Assembly: GCF_050908995.1 (NCBI RefSeq)
Contig: NC_135118.1
Location: 930,001 to 994,000 of the forward strand
Length of the DNA stretch: 64,000 bases
Origin: Andrena cerasifolii
Taxonomy: Eukaryota; Arthropoda; Insecta; Hymenoptera; Andrenidae
Direction: 5' to 3'
The position numbers were made by a program, and so were the translations under genes. Positions 53,489 through 64,000 of this stretch are shown piece after piece. Numbering within the stretch: position 1 is the stretch's first letter; each line of letters begins with the position of its first letter. The notes beneath the pieces were generated by a model. It was not told where the DNA came from. It saw only the letters and a list, made by a program, of their open reading frames with translations, and did no database searches.

Positions 53489-54272
53489 CGTCTCGCGGTG
53501 AGAAACAGGAAGAAAAGGGGTAGTCGGTCGACTGCGCGTGTTCCCGCCAGCATCGTTCTCCCTACAAAATTTGAGAGAAAGCACTTATCTCTCGAGTATA
53601 AACACGCGTTGGAATATCAAAACAGAAGCAGGCGCTGAAGTATTCGGTACGAGAGAAGGTGGGCCATAGGGAGGAGATATTACTGGACAGAGGTGAAAAG
53701 CTGCTGTTTCAATGGAATGCGGTACCGATTGGTTATTGTTAGATTTAAGCTTAACGTATAGAACACAGAGAATACTTTTATTTGTAATTAAAGAAATATA
53801 TATATATATATATATAAGAACTATAATGGTAAAGAATTGAAGTTTAGAATTAAACACTTTACGCCAGTACTTGTGGCCACGTATCAGCACACGTTACAGG
53901 TCTATTTCAACGGAAGGACATTCGAACAGTGAAGACGTACACAAAGCCAAACACTCTCGAGACGACCCAGAGGTGTGTCCGTAACGTTACGACGCACGAA
54001 GCCGTGTATATTACTAAATACAAACTACATGTATACAAAACGGACGAGACATACTTTCGTCCAACAGTTATAATATAATCTCCTCCCTATAGCTTACCTT
54101 CTCTCGCAACCAATGCGTCAGCGCGTGCTTTTGTTTTAATATTCCAACGCGTGTTTATACCCGAGAGATAAGGGATCCTTCTTTAATTTGAAAGGAGGAC
54201 GACGCATGCGTGACCACGTGCAATCAGCGGACTGCTACCCCTTTTCTTCATGTATCTTTCCGCGAGGCGCGT
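53489..54272. mobile_element. Fold-back element, arms of about 200 bp
   Basis: Arms 53489-53690 and 54065-54272. TATAAACACGCGTTGGAATAT (53597) pairs with ATATTCCAACGCGTGTTTATA (54138), and AGGGAGGAGATATTA pairs with TAATCTCCTCCCT. The 370-bp loop is AT-rich with a TATATA run at 53797. No coding frame. Confidence 0.8.
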
Positions 54273-54422
54273 TGATGATGGACTTGGTGGATAATACTTC
54301 TTAATTGGTAAATAAAAACTGAACAGGCTGACTTATATCCCTAGCACGGCGGAATAGGGTTCGACTAAACGACCACCTTGTTTGTCGTTTACGTAACTCG
54401 TTGGAGGCCTCGGTACTTATAT

Positions 54423-54790
54423 ACAGTCAGTGTCAAAAATATTCATACAGCGACCAATTTAAAGTAAAAATTTGAATATCCATGTCAGTACTACATTCTA
54501 ACAGAAAAAGATGATTAATAAATATTCTTAAATGATTGTAGAATAGATCCTGTATAAACAAATTTTTATTTCCCTTAACATTTAAAAAAAAAAATGAATA
54601 AAAGCAGATAAACGTACAGAAATAGACGTGCAGTAAGTATTCGTACAGTAAAAAAGGCTCAATAAACTATGGAAATAAACTACCTAAATATTTAATGTTT
54701 TAATAACTTGTGGGATTGCGTTTTGAATTTATAATAGCTTCGAGCCTTCTTGGTGTAGAATTTATTTAGTTGGATGTCATAGCAGGTTGT
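54423..54790 (-). mobile_element. Tc1/mariner-like end fragment
   Basis: Begins TACAGTCAGTGTCAAAAATATTC and has an inner direct-repeat-like GTACAGAAATAGACG...GTATTCGTACAG. The minus strand near 54740 resembles the very C-terminus of a Tc1 transposase. The other end is missing. Confidence 0.6.
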
Positions 54791-55722
54791 ATTTTACTCT
54801 ACTACTACATATAGGGCGATTCTCCAGCGGCGTCTGTCCTTTGACACATCTCTTTCGATGCCGCATGGTACCCCGTGACGAGGTCAAACCCTCGCAGTGC
54901 CTCACCGAATGTTATGAGTTTCGACCCTTGAAAGGGTTCGAATATCATTAAAAAGTCAGAAATGTCCAGGATTTCCGCATTTCTCATCAGATCTTTGCAA
55001 AAACGACGTCAATGGATTCCTTATGTTTTGCTGATGAAACTGACACCACGAACGACGTAATTCGGACCACATGAAGGAAATTCCATGAAAGATAAATTTA
55101 TATCGTTTCAAGTTGTCTTCGTTAATAATAGTCCGATTTACAGAAAATTTCATATGATTTTCATCAGAAAAACATAAGGAATCCATTGGTGTCACTTCCA
55201 TATCGAAACGATAAAAAAAAATTATTTTATTTTTGAAGCAGGTATAAATCCTCGGCCGTAGACCCTTTGAAGTGCGCTCGAACCAAAGTGGGACTCTGGA
55301 CGCTGCGCGGCCGAAGTTTGGCCGCCGCCAAGGGCTACCAGCCGCGGTCGCCGGCCGCGGCCGCTGAACGCGGCTAGGAAGCTCAACCTTTACAGTGTTT
55401 ACAAGGCTTAATTTCGTATAGGCCTTGTACGACCATACCGTTACCTCTATTACAAAGAAATATAAGGCGAGGTTTCTTATATTAATGCAGCGGTAAATCC
55501 AATTATCAGGACTTTAAATACCCATGCTTGTGTCTAACGGGTGTCACTCTGGTGCTTGATTACTGCTTTACCTTCCCTGGTTGCTTGTGCCGCGAAGCTG
55601 GTTTTCGTGCCTAGACTTCCAGTTTGCTAGTGCCGCGAAACTGGTTTTCGTGCCAAGGCTTCCTTCCGATCTACCCCAACTATGTCATTCCCCTAAAAAG
55701 ACTTTCACCCGGGACGTGACGC
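54791..55722. other. No recognised gene
   Basis: An 81-codon ATG frame on the minus strand (54956-55201, MEVTPMDSLCFSDENHMKF) and an overlapping frame (54805-54987) show no known motif and may be frameshifted remains of one gene. A very GC-rich patch lies at 55300-55380 (CCGCGGCCGC). TGCCGCGAA.CTGGTTTTCGTGCC occurs twice, at 55590 and 55631. Confidence 0.35.
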
Positions 55723-55787
55723 AATAATAACAATAATAACAATAATAACAATAATAACAATAATAACAATAATAACAATAATAACAA
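55723..55787. repeat. (AATAAC)n microsatellite, left part
   Basis: A pure AATAAC repeat interrupted at 55788 by BEL2; it resumes at 62429. Confidence 0.95.
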
Positions 55788-56394
55788 TGTTCGCACAAGA
55801 ACGAGGGGCACCACGCACTTGTTTTTAACGCGTGAGCAAGTTTGTGTTCACGCGGCGGAACGTATAGATTTAAGAGAGCGCTATTAATGTTATTGTAATG
55901 TCGCCACAATAAACGAGGGTGCTTAATAACTAATTAAAAGAAATGTTACTATTAACAGTAGAGCACTTAATTTACAAGAAATTGTACACGCGATTGCGCG
56001 AGGCCGAAGCGAAGTATATAGAAATACTTGTTTCGTATTATCGGAGCACCGATAGCTCTTTTGTTTCGCGTTAGGAGAAACAGCGGTGTTTACCGGTACG
56101 CGGTTCACAAGCAAGAGAGCGATCGCGGAAACAGAGCGGGCCGAGCCACCGATTCGGGTGCCGATGATGCATGGCCAATCAGAGAAGTACACGTGTGTGT
56201 CGCGCGATGCTGCTAATTAGTAGAGGGAGATAAGCTAATTAGTATAATTGTCGGCCCCGAGATGGCCCGATCAGGCTATCGCCGCGATCGCTCCAGCCGC
56301 TGACCCGGTATCAAATAGCGCGTTTAAAAGTCGCGCGCTTCGAGGCAGCGTGCACGTGCCCGATTGGCTGCATCGCTGTGGCCAATCCCAAACA
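55788..56394 (-). repeat. BEL2 3' LTR
   Basis: 607 bp; TGTTCGCACAAG...CCAATCCCAAACA on the plus strand. Confidence 0.95.
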
Positions 56395-56584
56395 TTCCCG
56401 CCCGTCTCGTCATATTCTGACGAAATAGACATGTCGCCGCTGGATAGTGAAGTGGTATTAAATGAAAGCGTGATTAAAATTGAAGACAGTTAAAACAAGA
56501 GAGAAGAAACTAAAATTAAGCTAATTCCGCAAGAAGAGTGCCGCAGATCGAACCCTAACTACTATACTGACGGAGGTGACCAGA

Positions 56585-59011
56585 TTATGTCGGTCTTCGG
56601 CCATCGACACTGTCACCTTGAGAGCTCCCAGCATCGACCTCCGCGGCGGCAGCAAATGGTAACAGGATAAGCTTGTGTAACGGACGGGTGAGCTCCGACG
56701 TCGCCGTTTTCAGTGTGAGAACACGTGTAAGACCATCGGGACCTGGATGAGTTTTGACGACTCTAGCCAGAGGCCAACGCGAGGGCGGCTGCAGTTCGCT
56801 TTTGATTAAGCACAGATCGCCTTCCCGAATCACCGTCCGAACGCGACTCCACTTACCCCGCGTCTGCAACGTGTTCAGGTAGTCCCGCGACCACAAACGC
56901 CAGAAGTGCTGCTGCATTTTCTGAACCAGCTGCCACCGAGAAAGCCGATTGTCTGGGAGCTCCTCCAGATTGGGTTCGGGTATCGCGTTAACTGCCTCAC
57001 CGACCAAGAAATGACCTGGCGTCAGCGCAGTGAGATCATCGGGATCATCTGACACCGGTACCAATGGTCTAGAATTTAAACAAGCTTCGATCTCAGCGAG
57101 GAGCGTGGCCAGCTCCTCATACGTCAATCGATGTTCGCCGAGCACTCTCCGGAGGTGGTGCTTCACGGACTTCACCGCGGCCTCCCAAATCCCGCCGAAA
57201 TGAGGTGCAGAAGGAGGGTTAAACTTCCACTCGATACCCTCAGAAGCCAGACGGTCCAGGAGTTGCCTATTTTGGGAACTGACTGCTTGTAGTAGGGCAC
57301 GCAGCTCCTTGTCCGCACCCACGAATGCCGTACCGCAGTCGCTGTAGATCTGGGAGCAGAGGCCGCGGCGAGAGGTCAGTCGTTTCAGGGCAGCTAAAAA
57401 GGCTTCCGTTGTCCCGTCCGACACCACCTCCAAATGCACGGCTTTGGTAGCTAAACACACAAACAGAGCGATATAACCTTTTCGAGCGTGCTGGCCGCGC
57501 CCTCGACTGGATCGTATAAAAATTGGCCCTGCATAATCTACGCCCACGCGCAGGAACGGGCGACAAGGGGTTACTCGAGGTGCAGGCAACACTCCCATCA
57601 GCTGGTCCGCGGTACTGCCTCTCCAGCGAACACAAGTGGAGCACCGATGGATGCAGGATTTTACCAAGTGGCGACCTCGAAGAACCCAGCAATGTTGGCG
57701 AAGTGTTGAAAGAGTGAGTTGCACACCCCCATGCAAACAGCGCCGATGCGCCTCGGCGATCCACAGCGCAGCCAGTGGTGATTCATCGGGAAGAATCACA
57801 GGGTGTCGTTGATTGTAGGTGATCCTTGAATAATGCAGCCGCCCGCCAACGCGTAAGGTGCTGTCCTCCTGATCCTTGAACGGATTCAATCGAAGCAGGC
57901 GACTTCGTCTAGGCAGCGGTTGGCGACTTTGGAGAGCGTCCAATTCCGAAGCGAAGGCAGTAGATTGCACACCTCGCACCAGCCTCGATCGGGCAGCTTG
58001 TATCTCACTGGCGGTCAGGTAAGTTGCCCGTTTCCCCTTGGACGCCGGGAGCCATCGACAGCACCAGGCGGTAACTCGGAGCAGTCGACGGAAGTTCGAA
58101 AATCGGTTTAAAAACAGGCTCACCTCATCTTCTGGGGAGCGTTGGACGTGGAGAATTTGCCTTCGTTCAGAGTGGGGCACTTCTATCGGCTCTTCGAAGG
58201 TGACGGGTCGCCCTTCGCTCGTCGCCAGCCAAGACGGACCCGACCACCACAGTGGGTGCTCGGGGAGTTCGGCCGGGGTTAGTCCTCTCGAAGCACAGTC
58301 GGCCGGGTTATCTTGGCCTGAAACATGATGCCAATGTGCCTGGGGTAGCGTACGTTGAATGTCTGCTACTCGGTTAGCCACATAGGTTTGCCACCGACTG
58401 GACGGAGCCTGGATCCAACCCAAGGCCACCAGGGCGTCAGTCCACAGATGCACGCCGTTGATCCTAAGAGCCAGAGTCGACAGAAGATGCGCCACCAGCC
58501 GTGTAAGTAGATGAGCGCCACTCAGCTCGAGACGTGGTAGCGACAGTTTCTTGAGTGGAGCCACCTTTGTCTTGGCTGAAATAAGATGAATCTGTATGTC
58601 ACCTGATGAATCGTGGACACGCAGATACGCCACCGCAGAGTATGCTCGTTCCGAGGCGTCAGAGAAGCCATGCACTTCCACCGATTGGTTGGTGGAGGTC
58701 AAGCCCATGCACCGCGGAATCTGGATTTGACGAAGTGCTGGAAGTGCCTTCAAAAACTCGCGCCATGCGTCCTCAGATTGCACAGGTAAGGCTTCGTCCC
58801 AGTCGGTCGTGAGCGTCCAGAGTGTCTGGATGAATATTTTTGTCCATACCGTTACAGGAGCAAGCCAGCCCAGTGGGTCGAAGATTTGCGCCGCCTGGCT
58901 TAGGACGCTCCGCTTCGTTGTCGTTGGACTCGTGCTACCCTCCAGAAGTCTGATCTGGAAATTGTCAGTCTCCGGAAGCCACTGGATACCTAAGACGCTG
59001 TGCTGGGTGAC
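56585..59011 (-). pseudogene. BEL2 pol, downstream part after frameshift
   Basis: Open from about 59011 to TGA at 56585, in a frame one base off the upstream gag-pol frame. The first start-like codon is GTG, so it has no start of its own. It carries the end of reverse transcriptase (QAAQIFDPLGWLAPVTVW), RNase H-like (VHGFSDASERAYSAVAYL), the integrase zinc region and core (VDYAGPIF, DCGTAFVGADKEL, PHFGGIWEAAVKSVKHHL) and the BEL C-terminal domain (THPGPDGLTRV). Apart from the shift it looks complete. Confidence 0.9.
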
Positions 59012-61731
59012 CTCATGAACTCAGGCGAGTTCGACGCCCACTTATGTAATCGAAAGCCGCCCGCCATGGCGAGCTGATCCAATTCTTTTTTCAGAGTCAA
59101 GGCCTCCTCCACCGAAGTTGCGCCCGTTAGGATGTCGTCCACGTAAACGTCTGAGCACATCGTCTTAGAAGCCAAGGGAAACGACTCGGCCTCGTCCGCG
59201 GCCAACTGCCGCAAGCATCGTAGTGCCAGGTAGGGTGCACAGCCTAATCCGTAGGTGACAGTGCAAAGTTTATACTCCCTCAACTTTAATTCCTTCCCCT
59301 TTCGCCAGAGGACCCGCTGATAGTCCCGGTCGTCTGGGTGCATAATTATTTGTCGATACATCTTTTCGACGTCAGCGACAAAGACGATGGGATGACGACG
59401 CCACCTTAGCAACAAGTCGGCTAAGGCTGGTAACAAGTTGGGACCCGTGTGCAGGATGTCATTAAGCGACCTTCCATTGGTAGTGGTCATCGAGCCATTG
59501 AACACTACGCGCAGCTTCGTAGTGGTACTCGTAGCCTTTAGGACACCATGATGTGGTAAATAAAAGTGTCGTCCCTCAGGGGGGGCACGCGCCGCCACCA
59601 TATGACCGAGATCCTCGTACTCTTGTAGAAAGTCTTGATAGGCTCGTTCATATTCAGGATTCTTACGAAAACGCTGCTGCATAGAATTCAATGTGCGAAG
59701 TGCCGCGGGCCTCGAGGGTCCCAACTCTGGAGTAACTTTAAATGGAAGCCTCACCACAAAACGACCTTCGGACGTGCGTCGATGAGTGGCCTGAAAGTGA
59801 TCCTCCGCCTCTTGGTCACCGGGTGAGAGAGTGGGTGTTATCTGGACTTCTTCCTGCTCCCAGAATTTCTCCAACAGGCCAGGTAGTTCTTGGTTGATCG
59901 AGCAGCACTGGACCGTTGACACGCTCTTGCGGCTGCGAGCACAACCTTTCCGAAGACCGCCGGTAAGAATCCAGCCAAAAGTAGTTTCCTGAGCCAGTGG
60001 AGTGCCTGGCTTGCCCTTGCGAACGCCTTCCAACATGAAGTCGTTGTAGACGTCAGCACCGAGTAGCAGATCGATGGGATCCTGGTTCGCGAGACGTGGT
60101 TCCGCCCACTGCAGGCCCTGAAGATGAGGCCAGATCGTCCCGTCGAGCACGACGGGTGGTTTGTAGCTAGACAAATCAATAAGCACAAATGCCGACAGGG
60201 CGAGGATACTCTCACCGTCTCGGTCGGCAGTGATATCGAGATGAACGAGCCCTCGCGTGCGTTGCGACGGAGCACCGCCGGCGAAAAGCAAAGGTATGCG
60301 AGCGCGCTGCCTCTTCAACCCAAGTCGTTTTACGAGCTGCTCCGAGATTAAGGACACTTCACTTCCAGGATCGATTAGAGCTCGCACCGACACATGTTGA
60401 CCGACCGGCGTGTAAGTGCGAACTCGCGCAAGGCCGAGCATCACTGGCGGCGTGTTGAACACGCGAGGAGTGACGTGCTGCACTACCGCACCAGCAGCCG
60501 TCGGGAAAGCATCATGGAGACAGGAATGGTGTTGTTCAGCGCACCGCTGGCACCGTTTATTTGATTGGCAACTGTCGATTTGGTGCTTGCCCAGGCAGTT
60601 TAAGCAGCGCTGCAATTTCGCAACCGTGGCCTTCTTCGCTGCAGCGTCCTGTACCTTGAACTTGGGACAGAAGAGTAAGTAATGTGATCCCTTACAGAGT
60701 CCGCAATCCTTCGAGTTCGATGGCGTCGTGCCGACTTGATGCACAGCGGCGCCTTTGGCAGCGACGCCTTTGGTAGCGGTCCCCTTGGGAGCTGTTTGTT
60801 TGTCTTCGGCAGGAGGATCACGCTTGCGTTGATTCTCCAGCGCCTCAACCGTATGAATACGTGTTTCGATGAACACCCTTAGAGCATCTAAGGAGGGTGG
60901 ATCTGTGCATAGGCCGAGAGACGCCTCCCACTCGCGGCACGATTGCTCGTCCAGTCGGTCGACAGTCATTTTGACCAGCCAGTCGGTGGTAGTCACGGGA
61001 CGATTCATTGCGGCTAGAGCGCCAACCACGTCCCATGTTCCGTAGAACAATCGTTTCAACTCCGCCGACGATTCACATTTCACCGTGGGTAATTCATTTA
61101 AAATGTTAAGCTGTGCGCTCACCAAGAGGCGTTTATTTTGGAATCGTTCCTTTAAAGCGTCCCAGGCTGGTTGAAAGTTGTCGTCCGTCGTGGTATGATT
61201 ACGTATCACGGTACTCGCATCACCTTTTACACAGCCCTTTAAATAATGTAGCCGATCCACATCCATTAACGTGGGATCCTTGATCACCAGCGAGACGAAG
61301 GAATCGTGGAACGCCTGCCATTCGCTGTAGCGTCCATCGAAGCTGGGTAGCGGAATGCGGGGCAGAGTGGCACGTGATCGTGTCTCCGCGGTAGGAGCAC
61401 CGCCGGAAGTCGAGGCCATGCCGCCGGGCTCCAGCTTCCGGTTAAATCCACGAAGGAGATCTAGTAGATATCCCTTTTGTTCCAGAAAAGATTCTTCGGC
61501 AAGATCGAAGCAATCCTTGGTAAAATAATCATGCCTTGCCCACTCCTCAGTGCATTGCTTCTCTATAGCCCCATGTTGCTTCGAGAATTGTTCCCAGAGT
61601 GAAGTTAGCATTTCCAGTCTAGCTTGCACCGAACCTTCAGTCATTTTAGCGACACCTTTCTTTTTCAGATTATCGTACACACGTGAGAGCCGATGATACA
61701 GCTTGACCAGATCCGCGATCGCGTCCTTCAT
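58990..61731 (-). CDS. BEL2 gag, protease and most of reverse transcriptase
   Basis: 913 codons from ATG 61731; the open frame begins 14 codons earlier at GTG, and alignment with BEL1 gag supports the ATG. The order is: N-terminal helices; gag domain (FDGRYSEWQAFHDSFVSLV); zinc knuckles (CGLCKGSHYLLFC, CLNCLGKHQIDSC, CQRCAEQHHSCLH); retropepsin-like LIDPGSEVSLI; then reverse transcriptase with catalytic YVDD. Here gag, protease and pol are read without any stop, unlike BEL1. The frame is lost just after WASNSPEFM through a one-base deletion and stops at 58990. Confidence 0.93.
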   Translation of the reverse strand: MKDAIADLVKLYHRLSRVYDNLKKKGVAKMTEGSVQARLEMLTSLWEQFSKQHGAIEKQCTEEWARHDYFTKDCFDLAEESFLEQKGYLLDLLRGFNRKLEPGGMASTSGGAPTAETRSRATLPRIPLPSFDGRYSEWQAFHDSFVSLVIKDPTLMDVDRLHYLKGCVKGDASTVIRNHTTTDDNFQPAWDALKERFQNKRLLVSAQLNILNELPTVKCESSAELKRLFYGTWDVVGALAAMNRPVTTTDWLVKMTVDRLDEQSCREWEASLGLCTDPPSLDALRVFIETRIHTVEALENQRKRDPPAEDKQTAPKGTATKGVAAKGAAVHQVGTTPSNSKDCGLCKGSHYLLFCPKFKVQDAAAKKATVAKLQRCLNCLGKHQIDSCQSNKRCQRCAEQHHSCLHDAFPTAAGAVVQHVTPRVFNTPPVMLGLARVRTYTPVGQHVSVRALIDPGSEVSLISEQLVKRLGLKRQRARIPLLFAGGAPSQRTRGLVHLDITADRDGESILALSAFVLIDLSSYKPPVVLDGTIWPHLQGLQWAEPRLANQDPIDLLLGADVYNDFMLEGVRKGKPGTPLAQETTFGWILTGGLRKGCARSRKSVSTVQCCSINQELPGLLEKFWEQEEVQITPTLSPGDQEAEDHFQATHRRTSEGRFVVRLPFKVTPELGPSRPAALRTLNSMQQRFRKNPEYERAYQDFLQEYEDLGHMVAARAPPEGRHFYLPHHGVLKATSTTTKLRVVFNGSMTTTNGRSLNDILHTGPNLLPALADLLLRWRRHPIVFVADVEKMYRQIIMHPDDRDYQRVLWRKGKELKLREYKLCTVTYGLGCAPYLALRCLRQLAADEAESFPLASKTMCSDVYVDDILTGATSVEEALTLKKELDQLAMAGGFRLHKWASNSPEFMRSPSTAS

Positions 61732-61798
61732 AATGGCGGCACTTAACGAGCTCTCGCACCACGCGGTCACCACACAGCTCTCGAAATCGCCGGAGTAC

Positions 61799-61815
61799 TC
61801 CGGCTCGAAGGACCA
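61799..61815 (-). other. BEL2 primer-binding site, tRNA-Tyr type
   Basis: TCCGGCTCGAAGGACCA on the plus strand, the same 17-mer as in BEL1. Confidence 0.85.
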
Positions 61816-61821
61816 ACTTTA

Positions 61822-62428
61822 TGTTCGCACAAGAACGAGGGGCACCACGCACTTGTTTTTAACGCGTGAGCAAGTTTGTGTTCACGCGGCGGAACGTATA
61901 GATTTAAGAGAGCGCTATTAATGTTATTGTAATGTCGCCACAATAAACGAGGGTGCTTAATAACTAATTAAAAGAAATGTTACTATTAACAGTAGAGCAC
62001 TTAATTTACAAGAAATTGTACACGCGATTGCGCGAGGCCGAAGCGAAGTATATAGAAATACTTGTTTCGTATTATCGGAGCACCGATAGCTCTTTTGTTT
62101 CGCGTTAGGAGAAACAGCGGTGTTTACCGGTACGCGGTTCACAAGCAAGAGAGCGATCGCGGAAACAGAGCGGGCCGAGCCACCGATTCGGGTGCCGATG
62201 ATGCATGGCCAATCAGAGAAGTACACGTGTGTGTCGCGCGATGCTGCTAATTAGTAGAGGGAGATAAGCTAATTAGTATAATTGTCGGCCCCGAGATGGC
62301 CCGACCAGGCTATCGCCGCGATCGCTCCAGCCGCTGATCCGGTATCAAATAGCGCGTTTAAAAGTCGCGCGCTTCGAGGCAGCGTGCACGTGCCCGATTG
62401 GCTGCATCGCTGTGGCCAATCCCAAACA
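61822..62428 (-). repeat. BEL2 5' LTR
   Basis: 607 bp; two substitutions from the other LTR by eye. Its outer edge joins the microsatellite at 62429. Confidence 0.95.
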
Positions 62429-62568
62429 AACAATAATGACAATAATAACAATAATAACAATAATAACAATAATAACAATAATAACAATAATAACAATAGA
62501 AACAATTATAACAATAATAACAATAATAACAATAATAACAACAATGACAACAATGACAACAATGACAA
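62429..62568. repeat. (AATAAC)n microsatellite, right part
   Basis: Continues the array cut by BEL2, but is more interrupted (AATGAC, AAACAATTATAAC) and ends in AACAATGAC repeats. Confidence 0.92.
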
Positions 62569-63574
62569 CGCTATTCGACGATCGCGAATCGATGAAAGGG
62601 GACGTGATCGCCGCTCCACATGAGCCAGCGTGCCGTTGCCATGTGCCTAATTAAGGATAATGCAACGAAGATGGCGTTGGTATGCTGCTTTCCGTGTACA
62701 TGTATAAATATATACATTATAAGTTTATTCACATTCTCCTTCTCCTTCTCCTTCTCATTGATCTTCACGTACAATTGATCTTAATATAAAGAAGGAAAAA
62801 ATATACATATACTAACACATATAAAATACAATTTTGGGTACGAACAAAAGAAAGAAACCCTTACAACATAAGGTATATATATATACTACTCTGCCTAGAT
62901 TTTGCACACGTGCTCTATCTTACATCCCTTTACTATCGTTCTCTATCGATTGATATTGCAGATTCCCTATTGTTCTACAGTCACAGTCGCGCGAGGCTCG
63001 GCACATTCAAATAAAGAAAGTACACTTTCTTTACATAGATATATGTAAAGAAAATGTATAATTTGAATTCTCCCGCGTTCCCCCTCATAAGTAAGGACGG
63101 ACTGTCGAGAGAGGGGGAAGTCGGGCGGAGCGGATAAGCACGTTATCAAGAGAGTGAAAACCAGACTGTTCTGGAAATTGTTAAGAGATATTGGAAAAGT
63201 ATAGAATAAACAGTAATTGTAGTTTCTTTGTTTACAGGTAAGGGTTAATGTACATAGCGCCAGTAGGGCTTTTAAATAACGAAAATAAATACTTTGTTTA
63301 CAGAGCAACGCGATATCGTTTATTCAAGAGTCATTTCCCATAAGACATAAAATATACTTTATAAAACGACAATTTTGTTTATATACAAAAAAGGGGAAAA
63401 AATGGAGAAGTTGCAATTTCAGTTCATGGTTAAATCATCAAGTGATGGAAAATGAAACGTGATGACCATAATCTCAATTACCACGGACAACAATAGAAAT
63501 TTTGCAATACCGGAAGAGTTGCAACACATAAGTTTCCACAAAGATGTGATGAAAACTACGGTTTATAATATGGT
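62569..63574. other. No gene seen
   Basis: A TTCTCC microsatellite at 62731-62756 and a TATATA run at 62874. Open frames are AT-driven and lack motifs. Confidence 0.4.
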
Positions 63575-64000
63575 AAAAACAGGATAATAATAAGATGACA
63601 ATTTAAATTAACTCAATTGGCTGCAGGCGGAGGCCTTAAATATTTGGATGCAAATGATTTGATGTAATTACATTCGAACATTTGTACATTCGAACATTAC
63701 ATTACATTCAATATTGTGTATCGCTGTTCGCCCTAATTAGATTCGATGGGTTATTAACAACGCCAATAGTATTCCCAACATGGACAAAGAGAGAAACATA
63801 TAATTTACACAACACACTGAAGTTGAAATGTCACTATATAAGCATGAATTTGCATTGATGTTGTCCACCTCTATTTGTTACCAGCTTGAAGCACTTTCTT
63901 TAGCCATTGCAGTACATGCTTGGGGTAGAAGAGCATCAAAATATTTAAGGCCTCCGCCTGCAGCCAATTGAGTTAAATTAAATTGTCATCTTATTGTTAT
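63575..64000. mobile_element. Inverted-repeat element reaching the window edge
   Basis: ATAATAAGATGACAATTTAA (63587) and GGCTGCAGGCGGAGGCCTTA (63621) recur as complements at 63930-63999. The arms are about 80 bp and the loop about 270 bp. The right arm may continue beyond 64000. Confidence 0.75.

Larger units (their letters stand above)
55788..62428 (-). mobile_element. BEL2: BEL/Pao LTR retrotransposon, one frameshift
   Basis: 6.6 kb on the minus strand, with target duplication AACAA (55783-55787 and 62429-62433). The 607-bp LTRs differ at two positions by eye (C/T near 56273 and near 56305 against the right LTR). The primer site is again tRNA-Tyr (61799-61815), six bases from the LTR, and the polypurine tract GACGGGCGGGAA precedes the 3' LTR. 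Gag-pol is one frame except for a one-base shift near 59011. It is a relative of BEL1 but from a different lineage, since the LTRs are unrelated. Confidence 0.94.

Noticed and set aside
62412..62654. Asn- or Ile/Thr-repeat proteins
   Set aside because: Pure translation of the AATAAC microsatellite in different frames.

Overview
The window comes from an animal genome that is AT-rich and transposon-dense, most probably an insect and plausibly a hymenopteran (ant or bee). The support is one intron-containing host gene, BEL/Pao and Copia retrotransposons that pair with animal tRNA-Tyr and initiator tRNA-Met sequences, an R1/I-like LINE tail of a type common in Hymenoptera, and a Polinton/Maverick-type element. 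The species call is inference. Nothing prokaryotic was seen.

Layout. 1-10.4 kb: a gene that fuses a Mutator-like transposase to a YqaJ-type exonuclease (minus strand) is cut in two by an intact-looking BEL element (BEL1, 1776-8098, perfect 5-bp target duplication, LTRs identical by eye). Its 5' end is replaced by a fold-back MITE. 12.3-19.7 kb: hAT-type MITEs, several hairpin elements, a candidate two-exon acidic-tail gene (15118-15651) and a decayed hAT transposase whose C-terminal piece is inverted. 19.98-31.56 kb: one old IR/DR-type Tc1 element stretched to 11.6 kb by nested insertions. These include an element with a repeated GGCYGACTAYTGG-like motif, two long-palindrome MITEs, a LINE tail with a 16-bp target duplication, and a complete Copia element with identical LTRs and an open 1351-aa polyprotein. 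32.3-35.0 kb: the only clear host gene, a WRAP53/TCAB1-like WD40 protein in four coding exons. 36.6-39.8 kb: a large fold-back element with a triplicated 675-bp unit full of CTGCCGGCAG palindromes.

41.6-52.4 kb: a degenerate Polinton-like element bounded by about 200-300-bp inverted repeats. It holds a broken protein-primed DNA polymerase B, a near-perfect 812-bp inverted duplication of part of that polymerase, a small protein with a fibre-like motif, an acidic protein, a putative tiny spliced Pro/Ser-rich gene, a dodecamer-like satellite and an unidentified 166-aa protein. 52.4-55.8 kb: tRNA-like debris, a 40-bp tandem repeat, a fold-back element and a Tc1 end. 55.8-62.4 kb: a second BEL element (BEL2) inserted in an (AATAAC)n microsatellite, with one frameshift in pol. 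62.4-64.0 kb: microsatellites and one arm pair of an inverted repeat that reaches the window edge.

How it fits together. Apart from the WD40 gene this is a graveyard and launch site of mobile DNA. Insertion order can often be read from target duplications. The youngest insertions (Copia, BEL1) are structurally complete. The items most worth follow-up are the transposase-exonuclease fusion gene, the rearranged Polinton with its perfectly symmetric polymerase palindrome, and the small spliced candidate genes.
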